Positions 55,466 to 63,509 of a stretch of DNA of 64,000 nt are shown piece after piece (the first letter of the stretch is position 1; the number at the start of each line of letters is the position of its first letter). The position numbers and the translations under genes were made by a program. The notes under the pieces are model-generated. The model did no database searches and was not told the origin of the DNA. It saw only the letters and a list, made by a program, of their open reading frames with translations. The stretch is from Novosphingobium ginsenosidimutans (lineage in GTDB: Bacteria; Pseudomonadota; Alphaproteobacteria; Sphingomonadales; Sphingomonadaceae), in the NCBI RefSeq assembly GCF_007954425.1, contig NZ_CP042345.1, positions 2,788,001-2,852,000 on the forward strand, read 5' to 3'.

Positions 55466-57355
55466 ATGCTTAACCTGACCGGGATCACGGTCCGCCTTGG
55501 CGGACGCACGATTATTGATGATGCGACGGCCAAGTTGCCGCCGCGCGGGCGCATCGGGCTGATCGGGCGCAATGGCGCGGGTAAGTCCACGCTGGTCCGG
55601 GTAATCGCGGGGATGCTGGAAGCCGATACCGGCGAAGTGACCATGCCGCGCGGCAGCAGGCTGGGCTATATCGCGCAGGAAGCGCCCGGCGGCGATGCGA
55701 CGCCATTTGAGACGGTTCTGGCCGCCGATACTGAGCGCGCCGCGCTAATGCTGGAAAGCGAGACCTGCCACGACGCGCACCGCCTGGCCGAAATCCACGA
55801 GCGGCTGATCACGATCGAAGCGCATTCGGCGCCAAGCCGCGCGGCCCGGATCCTGGTCGGTCTGGGGTTTGACGAAGCGGCGCAGCACCGCCCGCTGGAG
55901 AGCTTCTCTGGCGGCTGGCGGATGCGTGTGGCCCTGGCCGCGCTGCTGTTCTCGCAGCCTGACCTGCTGCTGCTTGACGAGCCTTCGAACCACCTCGACC
56001 TTGAAGCCGTGCTGTGGCTGGAGGATTTCCTGCGGTCTTACCCGGCCACCATCCTGCTGGTCAGCCACGAGCGGGACTTCCTCAATAACGTGGTCGATCA
56101 CATCCTGCACCTCTCCGCCGGCAAGCTGACGCTCTATCCGGGCGGCTATGACGCGTTCGAACGCCAGCGTGCTGAGCGTCAGGCCCAGCTCGCCTCGGCG
56201 CGGGAAAAGCAGGAAGCCTTGCGCGACAGGCTACGCGATTATGTTGCCCGCAATTCGGCGCGGGCCAGCACGGCCAAGCAGGCGCAGTCGCGCGCCAAGG
56301 CGCTGGCCAAGCTGCAGCCGATCGCCGAGATGATCGACGATCCCTCGCTGCAGTTCGATTTTCCCGATCCGGAAGAATTGCGCCCGCCGTTGATCACGCT
56401 TGATCTCGCATCGGTCGGCTACGGCGATGTGCCGGTGCTCCAGCGGCTCAACCTGCGGATCGATCCGGACGACCGGATTGCGCTGCTGGGTCGCAACGGC
56501 AACGGCAAGACCACCTTGGCACGCCTGCTTTGCGCTCAGCTTGCCCCGCTGGATGGGTCGATGACAGCCAGCGGCAAGATGCGCGTAGGCTATTTCACCC
56601 AGTACCAAGTCGAGGAGCTTGATCGCTCCGAAACGCCGCTGCAGCACATGACCGTGTTGATGAAAGGCGCTAGCCCTGCAGCAGTGCGGGCCCAGTTGGG
56701 GCGCTTCGGCTTCTCCGGCCCCAAGGCCACGACCGAAGTCGGCAAATTGTCAGGCGGTGAGCGCGCGCGCCTTGCCCTGGCGCTGATCACGCGCGAGGCG
56801 CCGCATATGCTGATCCTCGACGAGCCGACCAACCACCTCGACGTCGATACCCGTGAGGCGCTGATCCAGGCGCTCAATGCCTATTCGGGCGCTGTGGTGA
56901 TCGTCAGCCATGACCGGCACATGCTGGAAACCACGGCGGACCGGCTCGTTCTGGTCGATGGCGGCACGGCGCGGGAATTCGACGGCTCGATCGACGATTA
57001 CATCGCCTTTGTCCTCGCCAAGGATCCCGCCCAGTCCCGCGGCGGCGGCGAGCATGACAACGACAACCGCAAGATCAACAAGAAGGACCAGCGCAAGGCC
57101 GCTGCCGAAACCCGTGAAAAAGGCCAGGCGATGCGCAAACGCGCGAATGCGGCCGAGGCTGAGCTGGCCCAAATGACTGCCCAGCTGAAGGCGGTCGATC
57201 AGGCAATGTTCGATCCCAAAAGCGCCCAGGCCCACCTCGCCAAGCTGACCATGACCGAGCTGATGAAGCACCGGGCCGAACTGGAAGCGCGGATCGCAGC
57301 GGCGGAGGTAGCCTGGCTGGAGGCGAGCGAAGCCCTCGAAGCACTTGTCGCGTGA
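55466..57355 (+). CDS. ABC-F family ATPase (YheS-like)
   Basis: A 629-residue protein with two ATP-binding cassettes and no membrane segments, the ABC-F layout. Cassette 1 has GRNGAGKSTLV, the signature SFSGGWRMR and LLLLDEPSNHLD. Cassette 2 has GRNGNGKTTLA, LSGGERARL and ILDEPTNHLD. The inter-domain linker (RLRDYVARNSARASTAKQAQSRAKAL) and a C-terminal coiled coil after residue 540 resemble YheS. Members bind the ribosomal E site to relieve stalls; some give antibiotic resistance, which nothing here indicates. The Gre-like gene follows 13 bases later. Confidence 0.92.
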   Translation: MLNLTGITVRLGGRTIIDDATAKLPPRGRIGLIGRNGAGKSTLVRVIAGMLEADTGEVTMPRGSRLGYIAQEAPGGDATPFETVLAADTERAALMLESETCHDAHRLAEIHERLITIEAHSAPSRAARILVGLGFDEAAQHRPLESFSGGWRMRVALAALLFSQPDLLLLDEPSNHLDLEAVLWLEDFLRSYPATILLVSHERDFLNNVVDHILHLSAGKLTLYPGGYDAFERQRAERQAQLASAREKQEALRDRLRDYVARNSARASTAKQAQSRAKALAKLQPIAEMIDDPSLQFDFPDPEELRPPLITLDLASVGYGDVPVLQRLNLRIDPDDRIALLGRNGNGKTTLARLLCAQLAPLDGSMTASGKMRVGYFTQYQVEELDRSETPLQHMTVLMKGASPAAVRAQLGRFGFSGPKATTEVGKLSGGERARLALALITREAPHMLILDEPTNHLDVDTREALIQALNAYSGAVVIVSHDRHMLETTADRLVLVDGGTAREFDGSIDDYIAFVLAKDPAQSRGGGEHDNDNRKINKKDQRKAAAETREKGQAMRKRANAAEAELAQMTAQLKAVDQAMFDPKSAQAHLAKLTMTELMKHRAELEARIAAAEVAWLEASEALEALVA

Positions 57356-57368
57356 GACGGGGGCCAGC

Positions 57369-57842
57369 ATGAGCGTTGCCTTCCGGCGCGACGGCGACGA
57401 GGAACACCTGGAGCCGAAATTCGAACTGCCGATCCCGCCCGGACCGAACCGGGTGACGGAGCGCGGCCTGGCGCTGATCGCGCAGCAGGTCGAAGCGCTG
57501 GAAGCCGAAGTGGCCGCGCTGGCGGGACTGGCGGCGGATGATCCGCAACTGATGGCGGCCAAGCGCAGCCTGCGTTACTGGCACACCCGGCAAATCACTG
57601 CCGAACTGATGCCAATCCCGACGGGCGAGACAGTCGAGTTTGGCGTGCACGTAACCTTTCGGCTCAATGGCAAGGAACGGACCCTGGGAATTGTTGGCGA
57701 TGATGAAGCCGATCCCGCCGGGGACCTGATTTCATGGTCCGCCCCGCTGGCCCGCGCGATGATGGGCGCCGAGGCCGGCGAGATGCTGGATTTTTCCGGC
57801 CGCCCCGATGTCATCGAAGTCCTGGCGATCGCGGTCCGCTGA
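57369..57842 (+). CDS. GreA/GreB-family transcription elongation factor-like protein
   Basis: A 157-residue protein from ATG 57369. The N-terminal coiled-coil part is short (TERGLALIAQQVEALEAEVAAL, then a helical hairpin), and the C-terminal FKBP-like Gre domain has VEFGVHVTFRLNGKERTLGIVGDDEADPAGDLISWSAPLARAMMGAEAGEM. Gre factors rescue backtracked RNA polymerase; GreB-like small forms without the full acidic tip may act differently. The tip acidic residues are not obvious here. It is probably cotranscribed with the ABC-F gene. Confidence 0.85.
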   Translation: MSVAFRRDGDEEHLEPKFELPIPPGPNRVTERGLALIAQQVEALEAEVAALAGLAADDPQLMAAKRSLRYWHTRQITAELMPIPTGETVEFGVHVTFRLNGKERTLGIVGDDEADPAGDLISWSAPLARAMMGAEAGEMLDFSGRPDVIEVLAIAVR

Positions 57843-57935
57843 TCACCAATTCCGCAACAACTCGGGATTGACGCTCTGCATTTGCGTGGCATGGTGAATT
57901 GCAAAGCAAAACTGAAATGCCATGCGGAGGGGAAT

Positions 57936-59831
57936 ATGCGGCGCAAGGTTATGCTGGCAGCATTGCTGCTGGGGACAAGCGGGCTGATTGCAGGTTGCGA
58001 TCAGGTCAAGAATGCAGTCGGTGGCAAGACCGTCGAGGTCAAGGAAGCCGATTATCCGGAAAAGGTGCTGTGGGGCGATACCCACCTGCATACCGCCAAC
58101 TCGGTCGACGCCTTCGGCTTCGGTGTCCGCCTTTCGCCCGAAGACGCCCTGCGCTTTGCCCGCGGTGAAGAAGTCACCTCGACCACCGGCCTCAAGGCCA
58201 AGCTGCCTCGTCCGCTCGACTTTCTGGTCGTGACCGATCACGCCGAAGGTCTCGGCGCCACCAAAGCGCTCTATGATGCGCCGCGCATGTTGATCACCGA
58301 TCCCACGATGCGCCGGTGGTACGACATGATGCACGAAGGGCCCCAAGGCTCACAGCGCGCAATGGCAGAGATCCTGGACGCGCGCGGGCGGAACGATCTG
58401 CCTAAGGCCATGCTCAATGCCGGCGATGCGGCCGAACGGACCAAGTCGGTCTGGAAGTCCAACATGGAGACGGTCGAGGACTACAACGAGCCGGGCAAGT
58501 TCACAGCCTTCCACGGATTTGAATATACCCTGATGCAAGGCGGCAATAACCTGCACCGCAACGTGATCTTCCGCGATGGCGCCGACAAGGTTGGTACAGT
58601 CGCGCCGATCGACCCGACCTACAAGGCCACGCCGGACGAGATCTGGAACTACATGGAAGCCTATGAGAAGGCGACCGGCGGGCGGGTCCTCGCAATCCCG
58701 CACAACTCGAACCTCTCCAACGGCCTGATGTTCGAGCTAACCCAGCCCGGCGGCGGGCCGATGACGGCAGCCTATGCCAAGCGCCGCGCGAAGCTCGAAC
58801 CAGTGGTCGAAATCACCCAGATCAAGGGCGACAGCGAAGCGCATCCGTTCCTGTCTCCCAACGACGAATTCGCCGGCTTTGGCGTGGCTGGTTGGGAACT
58901 GAGCAACCTGCTAGGCAACCAGCCCAAGACGCCCAACATGTTTGCAGGTGAGTATGTCCGTGAGGCGCTGAAGCGCGGGCTGCTGCTCGAAGCGCAGATG
59001 GGCGTGAACCCCTACAAGTTCGGGGTGATCGGCTCGACCGACAGCCACACCGCGCTTTCAACTGCCGATGAGGATCAATTCTTCGGCAAGCACACCGGTA
59101 ACGAACCCAACCCCAACCGCGTCATGCAACCGCAGAACCTGGGCACTCGCAAGGGCCGATTCGGTTGGCACTACCTGGCCAGCGGCTATGCCGCGGTCTG
59201 GGCCAAGGCCAACACCCGCGCCGCGATCTTCGATGCGATGGAGCGGCGCGAAGTCTATGCCAGCACCGGCCCGCGCATGACCGTGCGGTTCTTCGGCGGC
59301 TGGGACTTCAAGGCCGATGACCTGAAGGGCAACTGGGTCCAGGCCGGCTACAAGCGCGGCGTGCCGATGGGCGGGGAACTGTCCGGCGGCAAAAACGGCG
59401 CGCCCAGCTTCATCGTATCGGCGCTGAAGGATCCGATCGGTGCCAACCTTGACCGTGTTCAGGTGGTCAAGGGCTGGGTCGACAAGTCTGGCAAGGCCCA
59501 GGAAAAGGTTTTTGATGTGGTCTGGAGCGATCCGGGCAAGCGCAAGCCCGTGGGCGGCAAGGTGCCGGCGGTGGGCGATACGGTTGATGTGGCCACGGCG
59601 ACCTACAAGAACACCATCGGCGCGCCGACCCTGGCCACTGTCTGGACCGATCCGGAATTCGATCCCGCCGTGCGCGCGTTCTATTACGTGCGCGTGATGG
59701 AGATCCCGACGCCAAGCTGGCCAGCCTATGATGCGGTTCGCTTCAAGCTGAAGCTAACCCCGGACGTGCGGGTCAAGCAGCAGGAACGCGCCTATACCTC
59801 GGCGATCTGGTATAACCCGACCAAGTCATAA
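57936..59831 (+). CDS. DUF3604 lipoprotein (PHP-like metal-dependent hydrolase)
   Basis: ATG 57936 (GGAGG upstream) gives 631 residues with a lipoprotein signal ending LIAGC (Cys24 region). The DUF3604 body shows PHP-type metal motifs in order: WGDTHLHTANSVDAF (HxH), LVVTDHAEGLG, AFHGFEYT, AIPHNSNLSNG and GSTDSHTAL. These would bind a di- or trinuclear metal centre of a phosphoesterase-like hydrolase. No substrate is known for the family. It is first in a run with a PPIase, a HupE-like protein and an acyltransferase. Confidence 0.88.
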   Translation: MRRKVMLAALLLGTSGLIAGCDQVKNAVGGKTVEVKEADYPEKVLWGDTHLHTANSVDAFGFGVRLSPEDALRFARGEEVTSTTGLKAKLPRPLDFLVVTDHAEGLGATKALYDAPRMLITDPTMRRWYDMMHEGPQGSQRAMAEILDARGRNDLPKAMLNAGDAAERTKSVWKSNMETVEDYNEPGKFTAFHGFEYTLMQGGNNLHRNVIFRDGADKVGTVAPIDPTYKATPDEIWNYMEAYEKATGGRVLAIPHNSNLSNGLMFELTQPGGGPMTAAYAKRRAKLEPVVEITQIKGDSEAHPFLSPNDEFAGFGVAGWELSNLLGNQPKTPNMFAGEYVREALKRGLLLEAQMGVNPYKFGVIGSTDSHTALSTADEDQFFGKHTGNEPNPNRVMQPQNLGTRKGRFGWHYLASGYAAVWAKANTRAAIFDAMERREVYASTGPRMTVRFFGGWDFKADDLKGNWVQAGYKRGVPMGGELSGGKNGAPSFIVSALKDPIGANLDRVQVVKGWVDKSGKAQEKVFDVVWSDPGKRKPVGGKVPAVGDTVDVATATYKNTIGAPTLATVWTDPEFDPAVRAFYYVRVMEIPTPSWPAYDAVRFKLKLTPDVRVKQQERAYTSAIWYNPTKS

Positions 59832-59840
59832 GGAGCCTAA

Positions 59841-60674
59841 ATGACCTGGCGGACCCGCGCAGCGGCCTTGCTGCGCGAACCCTTGGTGCACTTTCTGGTC
59901 GCCGGGGCCCTGATCTTCGTCGTTCTGTCCGGCCGTGCTCCCGATACGGGCGAGCGGCGGATCGTGGTCGACGAAGCGGTCGTGACTGGGCTGGTCAACA
60001 ATTATGTCCAGGCTTTTCGCCGCCCGCCGAGCGACGATGAACTGGACGGGCTGATCCGCGACTACGTTCGCGGCGAGGTCTATTACCGTGAGGCGCTGCG
60101 GCTGGGACTCGACCGTGACGATGATGTCGTCAAGAAACGGCTGCGCAACAAGATGCTGGCGATTGCGGGGGCGGAAGCCGAAGCGACCAGGCCAAGTGAC
60201 GCTGAACTCCAGGCACTGCTCGACAAGGACCCAGCGCGCTACGCCGAGCCCCCGCGCTACACGCTGGAACAGCGCTACCTGGGGTCAGACACGCCGTCCC
60301 TTCGCGCTGCTGCAATCGCACAGCTTTCTTCGCTGAAGCCGGGCGATGCTCCGACCCTGCCCGAGCAACCCATCCCCCTGCCTGGAACCCTCGATGGCGC
60401 CCCGCTGATCGATATTGCGACCCAGTTCGGCGATGATTTTGCCCTCGCGCTCGAAAAGGCGCCGACCGGCCGCTGGACTGGTCCTGTCGCATCGGGCTTC
60501 GGGCTGCATCTGGTAAAGGTGATCCGGCGCGACAATCCGCCACCGCCCAAGCTCGCAGATATCCGCCAGCGGCTTGAAAACGACTGGCGCAGTGCGGCGG
60601 TGCGCAAGGCTGAGGAAGACAACCTCAATGCCCTGCTCAAAGGGTATGACGTCGTGATTGAGAAGCCACGGTGA
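59841..60674 (+). CDS. Peptidyl-prolyl cis-trans isomerase (parvulin/SurA-like)
   Basis: A 277-residue protein with an N-terminal membrane anchor (about residues 14-35) and a periplasmic body. The N-terminal helical chaperone part (VVTGLVNNYVQAFRRPPSDDELDGL) precedes a parvulin-type domain (residues about 120-245, with PTGRWTGPVASGFGLHLVKV). Parvulins catalyse proline isomerisation and help fold outer-membrane or periplasmic proteins. AAGGAG precedes the start, nine bases after the DUF3604 stop. This close pairing suggests that it serves the neighbouring lipoprotein or HupE-like protein. Confidence 0.83.
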   Translation: MTWRTRAAALLREPLVHFLVAGALIFVVLSGRAPDTGERRIVVDEAVVTGLVNNYVQAFRRPPSDDELDGLIRDYVRGEVYYREALRLGLDRDDDVVKKRLRNKMLAIAGAEAEATRPSDAELQALLDKDPARYAEPPRYTLEQRYLGSDTPSLRAAAIAQLSSLKPGDAPTLPEQPIPLPGTLDGAPLIDIATQFGDDFALALEKAPTGRWTGPVASGFGLHLVKVIRRDNPPPPKLADIRQRLENDWRSAAVRKAEEDNLNALLKGYDVVIEKPR

Positions 60675-61654
60675 AACGCCTCGCGCGGCTGCTCCTGGCA
60701 CTGCTGATGCTGGTCGGCCTTGCCCCCGCCCGAGCCGATGAACTGCGACCCGGCTACCTTGAACTTACGCAGCAGAGCGCCAGCGAATGGAAGCTCGTCT
60801 GGAAAGCACCGATCCTGGGCGGCCTAGCCACCCGCGCGCAGCCGCTTTTGCCCGACTATTGCCAGCTCCGGCTGGAGACGCCGCAATTGGCGGGACCTGC
60901 CGTGGTCGCCAAAGGCACGGTCACCTGTAGCAGGTCGCTCGATGGCGCGACTGTTGGCCTTACCGGCATGGAACCTGGCTCGACCGACGCGTTGCTCCGG
61001 GTTGCGCCCTTGGGCCGCCCGATCCAGAGCGAGCGGCTGACCTCCGGCAGCAGCACCTATACGGTCAGCGGCGTACCCGATCGCTGGCAAGTGGCCCGAA
61101 CCTATTTCGTGATCGGTGTCGAACACATTGTCGCCGGGTTCGATCATTTGCTGTTCGTGGTCGCTCTGGTCCTGCTGTTGCAGCGCGGTCGGGCGGTCGT
61201 GGTTGCAGCATCGGCCTTTACGCTGGCCCACTCGATTACCCTGGCCGGTACCACCCTGGGTCTGTTTGGCCTTCCGCAGACGCCGGTCGAGGCCAGCATT
61301 GCGCTTTCGATCGTTTTCCTTGCGGTAGAGATCGCCAAGGCCAGACCGGGCGAACCGCGCCTGTCGGAGCGATTGCCTTGGGTAGTCGCCTTTCTGTTCG
61401 GCCTGCTCCACGGCTTCGGCTTTGCCGGCGCGCTGCGCGAGATCGGTCTGCCTGAAACCGACGTGCCGATGGCGCTGCTGACCTTCAATCTTGGCGTGGA
61501 AGCGGGACAATTGCTGATCATCGCCGCGACCCTGGCGGCCCTAGCCACGCTTGAGCGCTTGGCCCCCAAGGTGCGGCGACCTGCAATCATCGCCAGCACC
61601 TACCTGATCGGCGCGACTGCCAGCTTCTGGTTCATCGAACGGATCTGGGCGTGA
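60671..61654 (+). CDS. HupE/UreJ family membrane protein
   Basis: A 327-residue protein from GTG 60671, overlapping the PPIase stop. It has a signal peptide (ending APARA), a periplasmic beta-rich region to about residue 145, and then six or so membrane helices. The HupE/UreJ-type segment FVIGVEHIVAGFDHLLFVVALVLLL, ALTLAHSITLAGTTLG-like SAFTLAHSITLA and FLFGLLHGFGFAGALREI carries conserved His residues in the membrane. HupE family proteins transport nickel or cobalt, but this longer form with a periplasmic domain is distinct and its substrate is unknown. Confidence 0.84.
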   Translation: MKRLARLLLALLMLVGLAPARADELRPGYLELTQQSASEWKLVWKAPILGGLATRAQPLLPDYCQLRLETPQLAGPAVVAKGTVTCSRSLDGATVGLTGMEPGSTDALLRVAPLGRPIQSERLTSGSSTYTVSGVPDRWQVARTYFVIGVEHIVAGFDHLLFVVALVLLLQRGRAVVVAASAFTLAHSITLAGTTLGLFGLPQTPVEASIALSIVFLAVEIAKARPGEPRLSERLPWVVAFLFGLLHGFGFAGALREIGLPETDVPMALLTFNLGVEAGQLLIIAATLAALATLERLAPKVRRPAIIASTYLIGATASFWFIERIWA

Positions 61655-62631
61655 GCGCTGCTGCACCGCGCCTGGCGGGCCTTGATGCACTGCGCGGGAT
61701 TGCCGCGCTGCTGGTGATGGGCCTGCATGCCAATGCCGTGTTCGGCGGGCTTGGGGCCTTTTCCAAGGGCTACCTGGGGGTCGATTTCTTCCTGATGCTA
61801 TCGGGCTTCCTGATGGCCCGGATTACCGAACCGCGGCTTGCTGCCGGCCTCTTGCCGCAGCGCTTCATGGTCGCGCGCTACAAGCGGTTCTGGGGCACGG
61901 TGGCGCTGGGATCGCTGATCGGCATTCCGTACCTGTGGATCCGCGCAGGTGGCGAATGGTGGCCGTTCCTGCCAGCCTTGCTGGCCAACTTCGCGTTGCT
62001 GCCCTGGCCAGTGGCCAACCTGCTGTTCGCGCTCAACATCCCCGCCTGGACAATCTTTGCCGAACTGGTCGCCAATGGCGCCCATGTCTTCGCGCTGCGC
62101 CACCTCACCAACCGCTGGTTGGCAGTGCTGACCATCGTTCTGGGCGGGTTGACGGTGTGGGTTGCCATGGCCTGGGGCTCGCTCGATGTGGGCGCCCGGC
62201 CAGGTCATATCTGGGCGGCGATCCCGCGGGTGTTCTTTGCCTATTGCCTGGGCATCGGCCTGTGGCGCTGGCGGCAGGAGCGGGTGCTGCTCCCCCTCCC
62301 CGCCGCCGTGGTCCTCGCCGCCATGTCGATTGCTATCATGGGCAGCTGGTATGGTGACTGGCGCACCTGGCAATTCGATCTGGCCTTCGTCGTGCTGCTC
62401 TGCCCGCTAGTCATTTCTGCGGCGACGGCAATCACGCGCCAGACCCGGCTCGGTTGGCTCTCCGCCGCGATCTCGTTCCCACTCTTCGCGGTGCACCTGC
62501 CGATCCTGGAAGCCGTCCGTGAGCTGGGTGGCAGCAAGTGGCAGGCGATCCCGCTCGCCCTTGCGACCGCTCTCACAATCGTGTGGTGGACAAACCGCCG
62601 CGATGCCCGCAAGGCGCTGGCAAAGACTTAG
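61651..62631 (+). CDS. Acyltransferase family (OafA/YrhL-like) membrane protein
   Basis: A 326-residue polytopic membrane protein from GTG 61651, overlapping the HupE gene. The acyltransferase-3 signature is RLAGLDALRGIAALLVMGLHA at the N-terminus, with FFLMLSGFLMARIT and RYKRFWGTVALGSLIGI following. About ten helices fill the rest. Such enzymes O-acetylate exopolysaccharide, lipid or peptidoglycan. A small-protein substrate cannot be named. It closes the DUF3604 run. Confidence 0.87.
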   Translation: MSAAAPRLAGLDALRGIAALLVMGLHANAVFGGLGAFSKGYLGVDFFLMLSGFLMARITEPRLAAGLLPQRFMVARYKRFWGTVALGSLIGIPYLWIRAGGEWWPFLPALLANFALLPWPVANLLFALNIPAWTIFAELVANGAHVFALRHLTNRWLAVLTIVLGGLTVWVAMAWGSLDVGARPGHIWAAIPRVFFAYCLGIGLWRWRQERVLLPLPAAVVLAAMSIAIMGSWYGDWRTWQFDLAFVVLLCPLVISAATAITRQTRLGWLSAAISFPLFAVHLPILEAVRELGGSKWQAIPLALATALTIVWWTNRRDARKALAKT

Positions 62632-62643
62632 AGGAGACCCCCG

Positions 62644-63450
62644 ATGGAACCCGCCGTCCTGTTCGACCTTGACGATGCCGGCATCGCCACGATCACACTC
62701 AACCGCCCCGATATGCGCAACCCGATCTCGGGCGACGATGTCGTCAATGGCATTTGCGATACACTGGCGGCAATGGAAGCCAATCCCAAGGTCCGCGTCG
62801 CGATCCTGACTGGCGCCGGCAAGGCCTTCTCATCGGGCGGCGATATCAACGCGATGAAGCCGGGCGGCGGCGGGCTCAATGCCGGTCTCCCCGCCGGAAC
62901 CCGCGGTAACTACAAGCGCGGCATCCAGCGCATTCCGTTGGCCTTTGCGGCCCTCGAAGTTCCGGTGATCGCTGCGGTCAACGGCCCGGCGATCGGCGCG
63001 GGGCTTGATCTGGCCTGCATGTGCGATCTGCGCATCGCCGGCGAAAGCGCCAAGTTTGCCGAGAGCTTCGTCAAGCTGGGGATCATTCCGGGCGATGGCG
63101 GAGCCTGGCTGCTCCAGCGTGTCGTGGGCTTCTCCAAGGCGGCGGAAATGTCGCTGACCGGGGACATGCTCGATGCTTCCGAAGCCCTGGCCTGCGGACT
63201 GGTTTCGCGCGTTGTGCCGGATGCGGACCTGCTGACCGAGGCCCGGGCGCTTGCCGCCAAGATTGCCGCCAATCCGCCGCACGCCGTGCGCATGACCAAG
63301 CGCCTGCTGTGGGAAGCGCGCCGCGCAGACCTCGCCACTGTGCTGGAGATGTCGGCCGCCATGCAGGCCGTCGCCCATGCCACCGGCGATCACGAGGAAG
63401 CGGTCAACGCCTTCCTCGAAAAGCGGAAACCCGTCTTCAAGGGTGACTGA
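62644..63450 (+). CDS. Enoyl-CoA hydratase/isomerase family protein
   Basis: A 268-residue crotonase-fold protein. The oxyanion-hole motifs AFSSGGDINAM and VNGPAIGAGLDLACMCDLRIA are clear, as is SFVKLGIIPGDGGAWLLQRVVG. The usual second catalytic Glu position of hydratases is near GDGGAW, where Asp and Gly occur, so the reaction may be isomerase or another crotonase type. GGAGA precedes ATG 62644. The TGA stop at 63448-63450 overlaps the first of two operator-like palindromes for ribB. Confidence 0.87.
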   Translation: MEPAVLFDLDDAGIATITLNRPDMRNPISGDDVVNGICDTLAAMEANPKVRVAILTGAGKAFSSGGDINAMKPGGGGLNAGLPAGTRGNYKRGIQRIPLAFAALEVPVIAAVNGPAIGAGLDLACMCDLRIAGESAKFAESFVKLGIIPGDGGAWLLQRVVGFSKAAEMSLTGDMLDASEALACGLVSRVVPDADLLTEARALAAKIAANPPHAVRMTKRLLWEARRADLATVLEMSAAMQAVAHATGDHEEAVNAFLEKRKPVFKGD

Positions 63451-63467
63451 ATCACATCGATGTGATT
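63450..63467. promoter_or_regulatory. Palindrome 1 upstream of ribB (operator-like)
   Basis: AATCACATCGATGTGATT is a perfect 18-bp palindrome made of ATCACAT and ATGTGAT arms around CG. It is centred 52 bases before the ribB start and overlaps the last base of the crotonase stop. Its arms are identical to those of palindrome 2. Confidence 0.72.
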
Positions 63468-63480
63468 TTCCGCCTGTTGC

Positions 63481-63498
63481 ATCACATTGTGATGTGAT
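63481..63498. promoter_or_regulatory. Palindrome 2 upstream of ribB (operator-like)
   Basis: ATCACAT and ATGTGAT arms around a TGTG centre; 31 bases separate its centre from that of palindrome 1, about three helical turns. It ends just before the AGGCG ribosome site (63499-63503), so a bound protein would block transcription initiation or translation of ribB. Confidence 0.72.
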
Positions 63499-63509
63499 AG
63501 GCGATTCGC

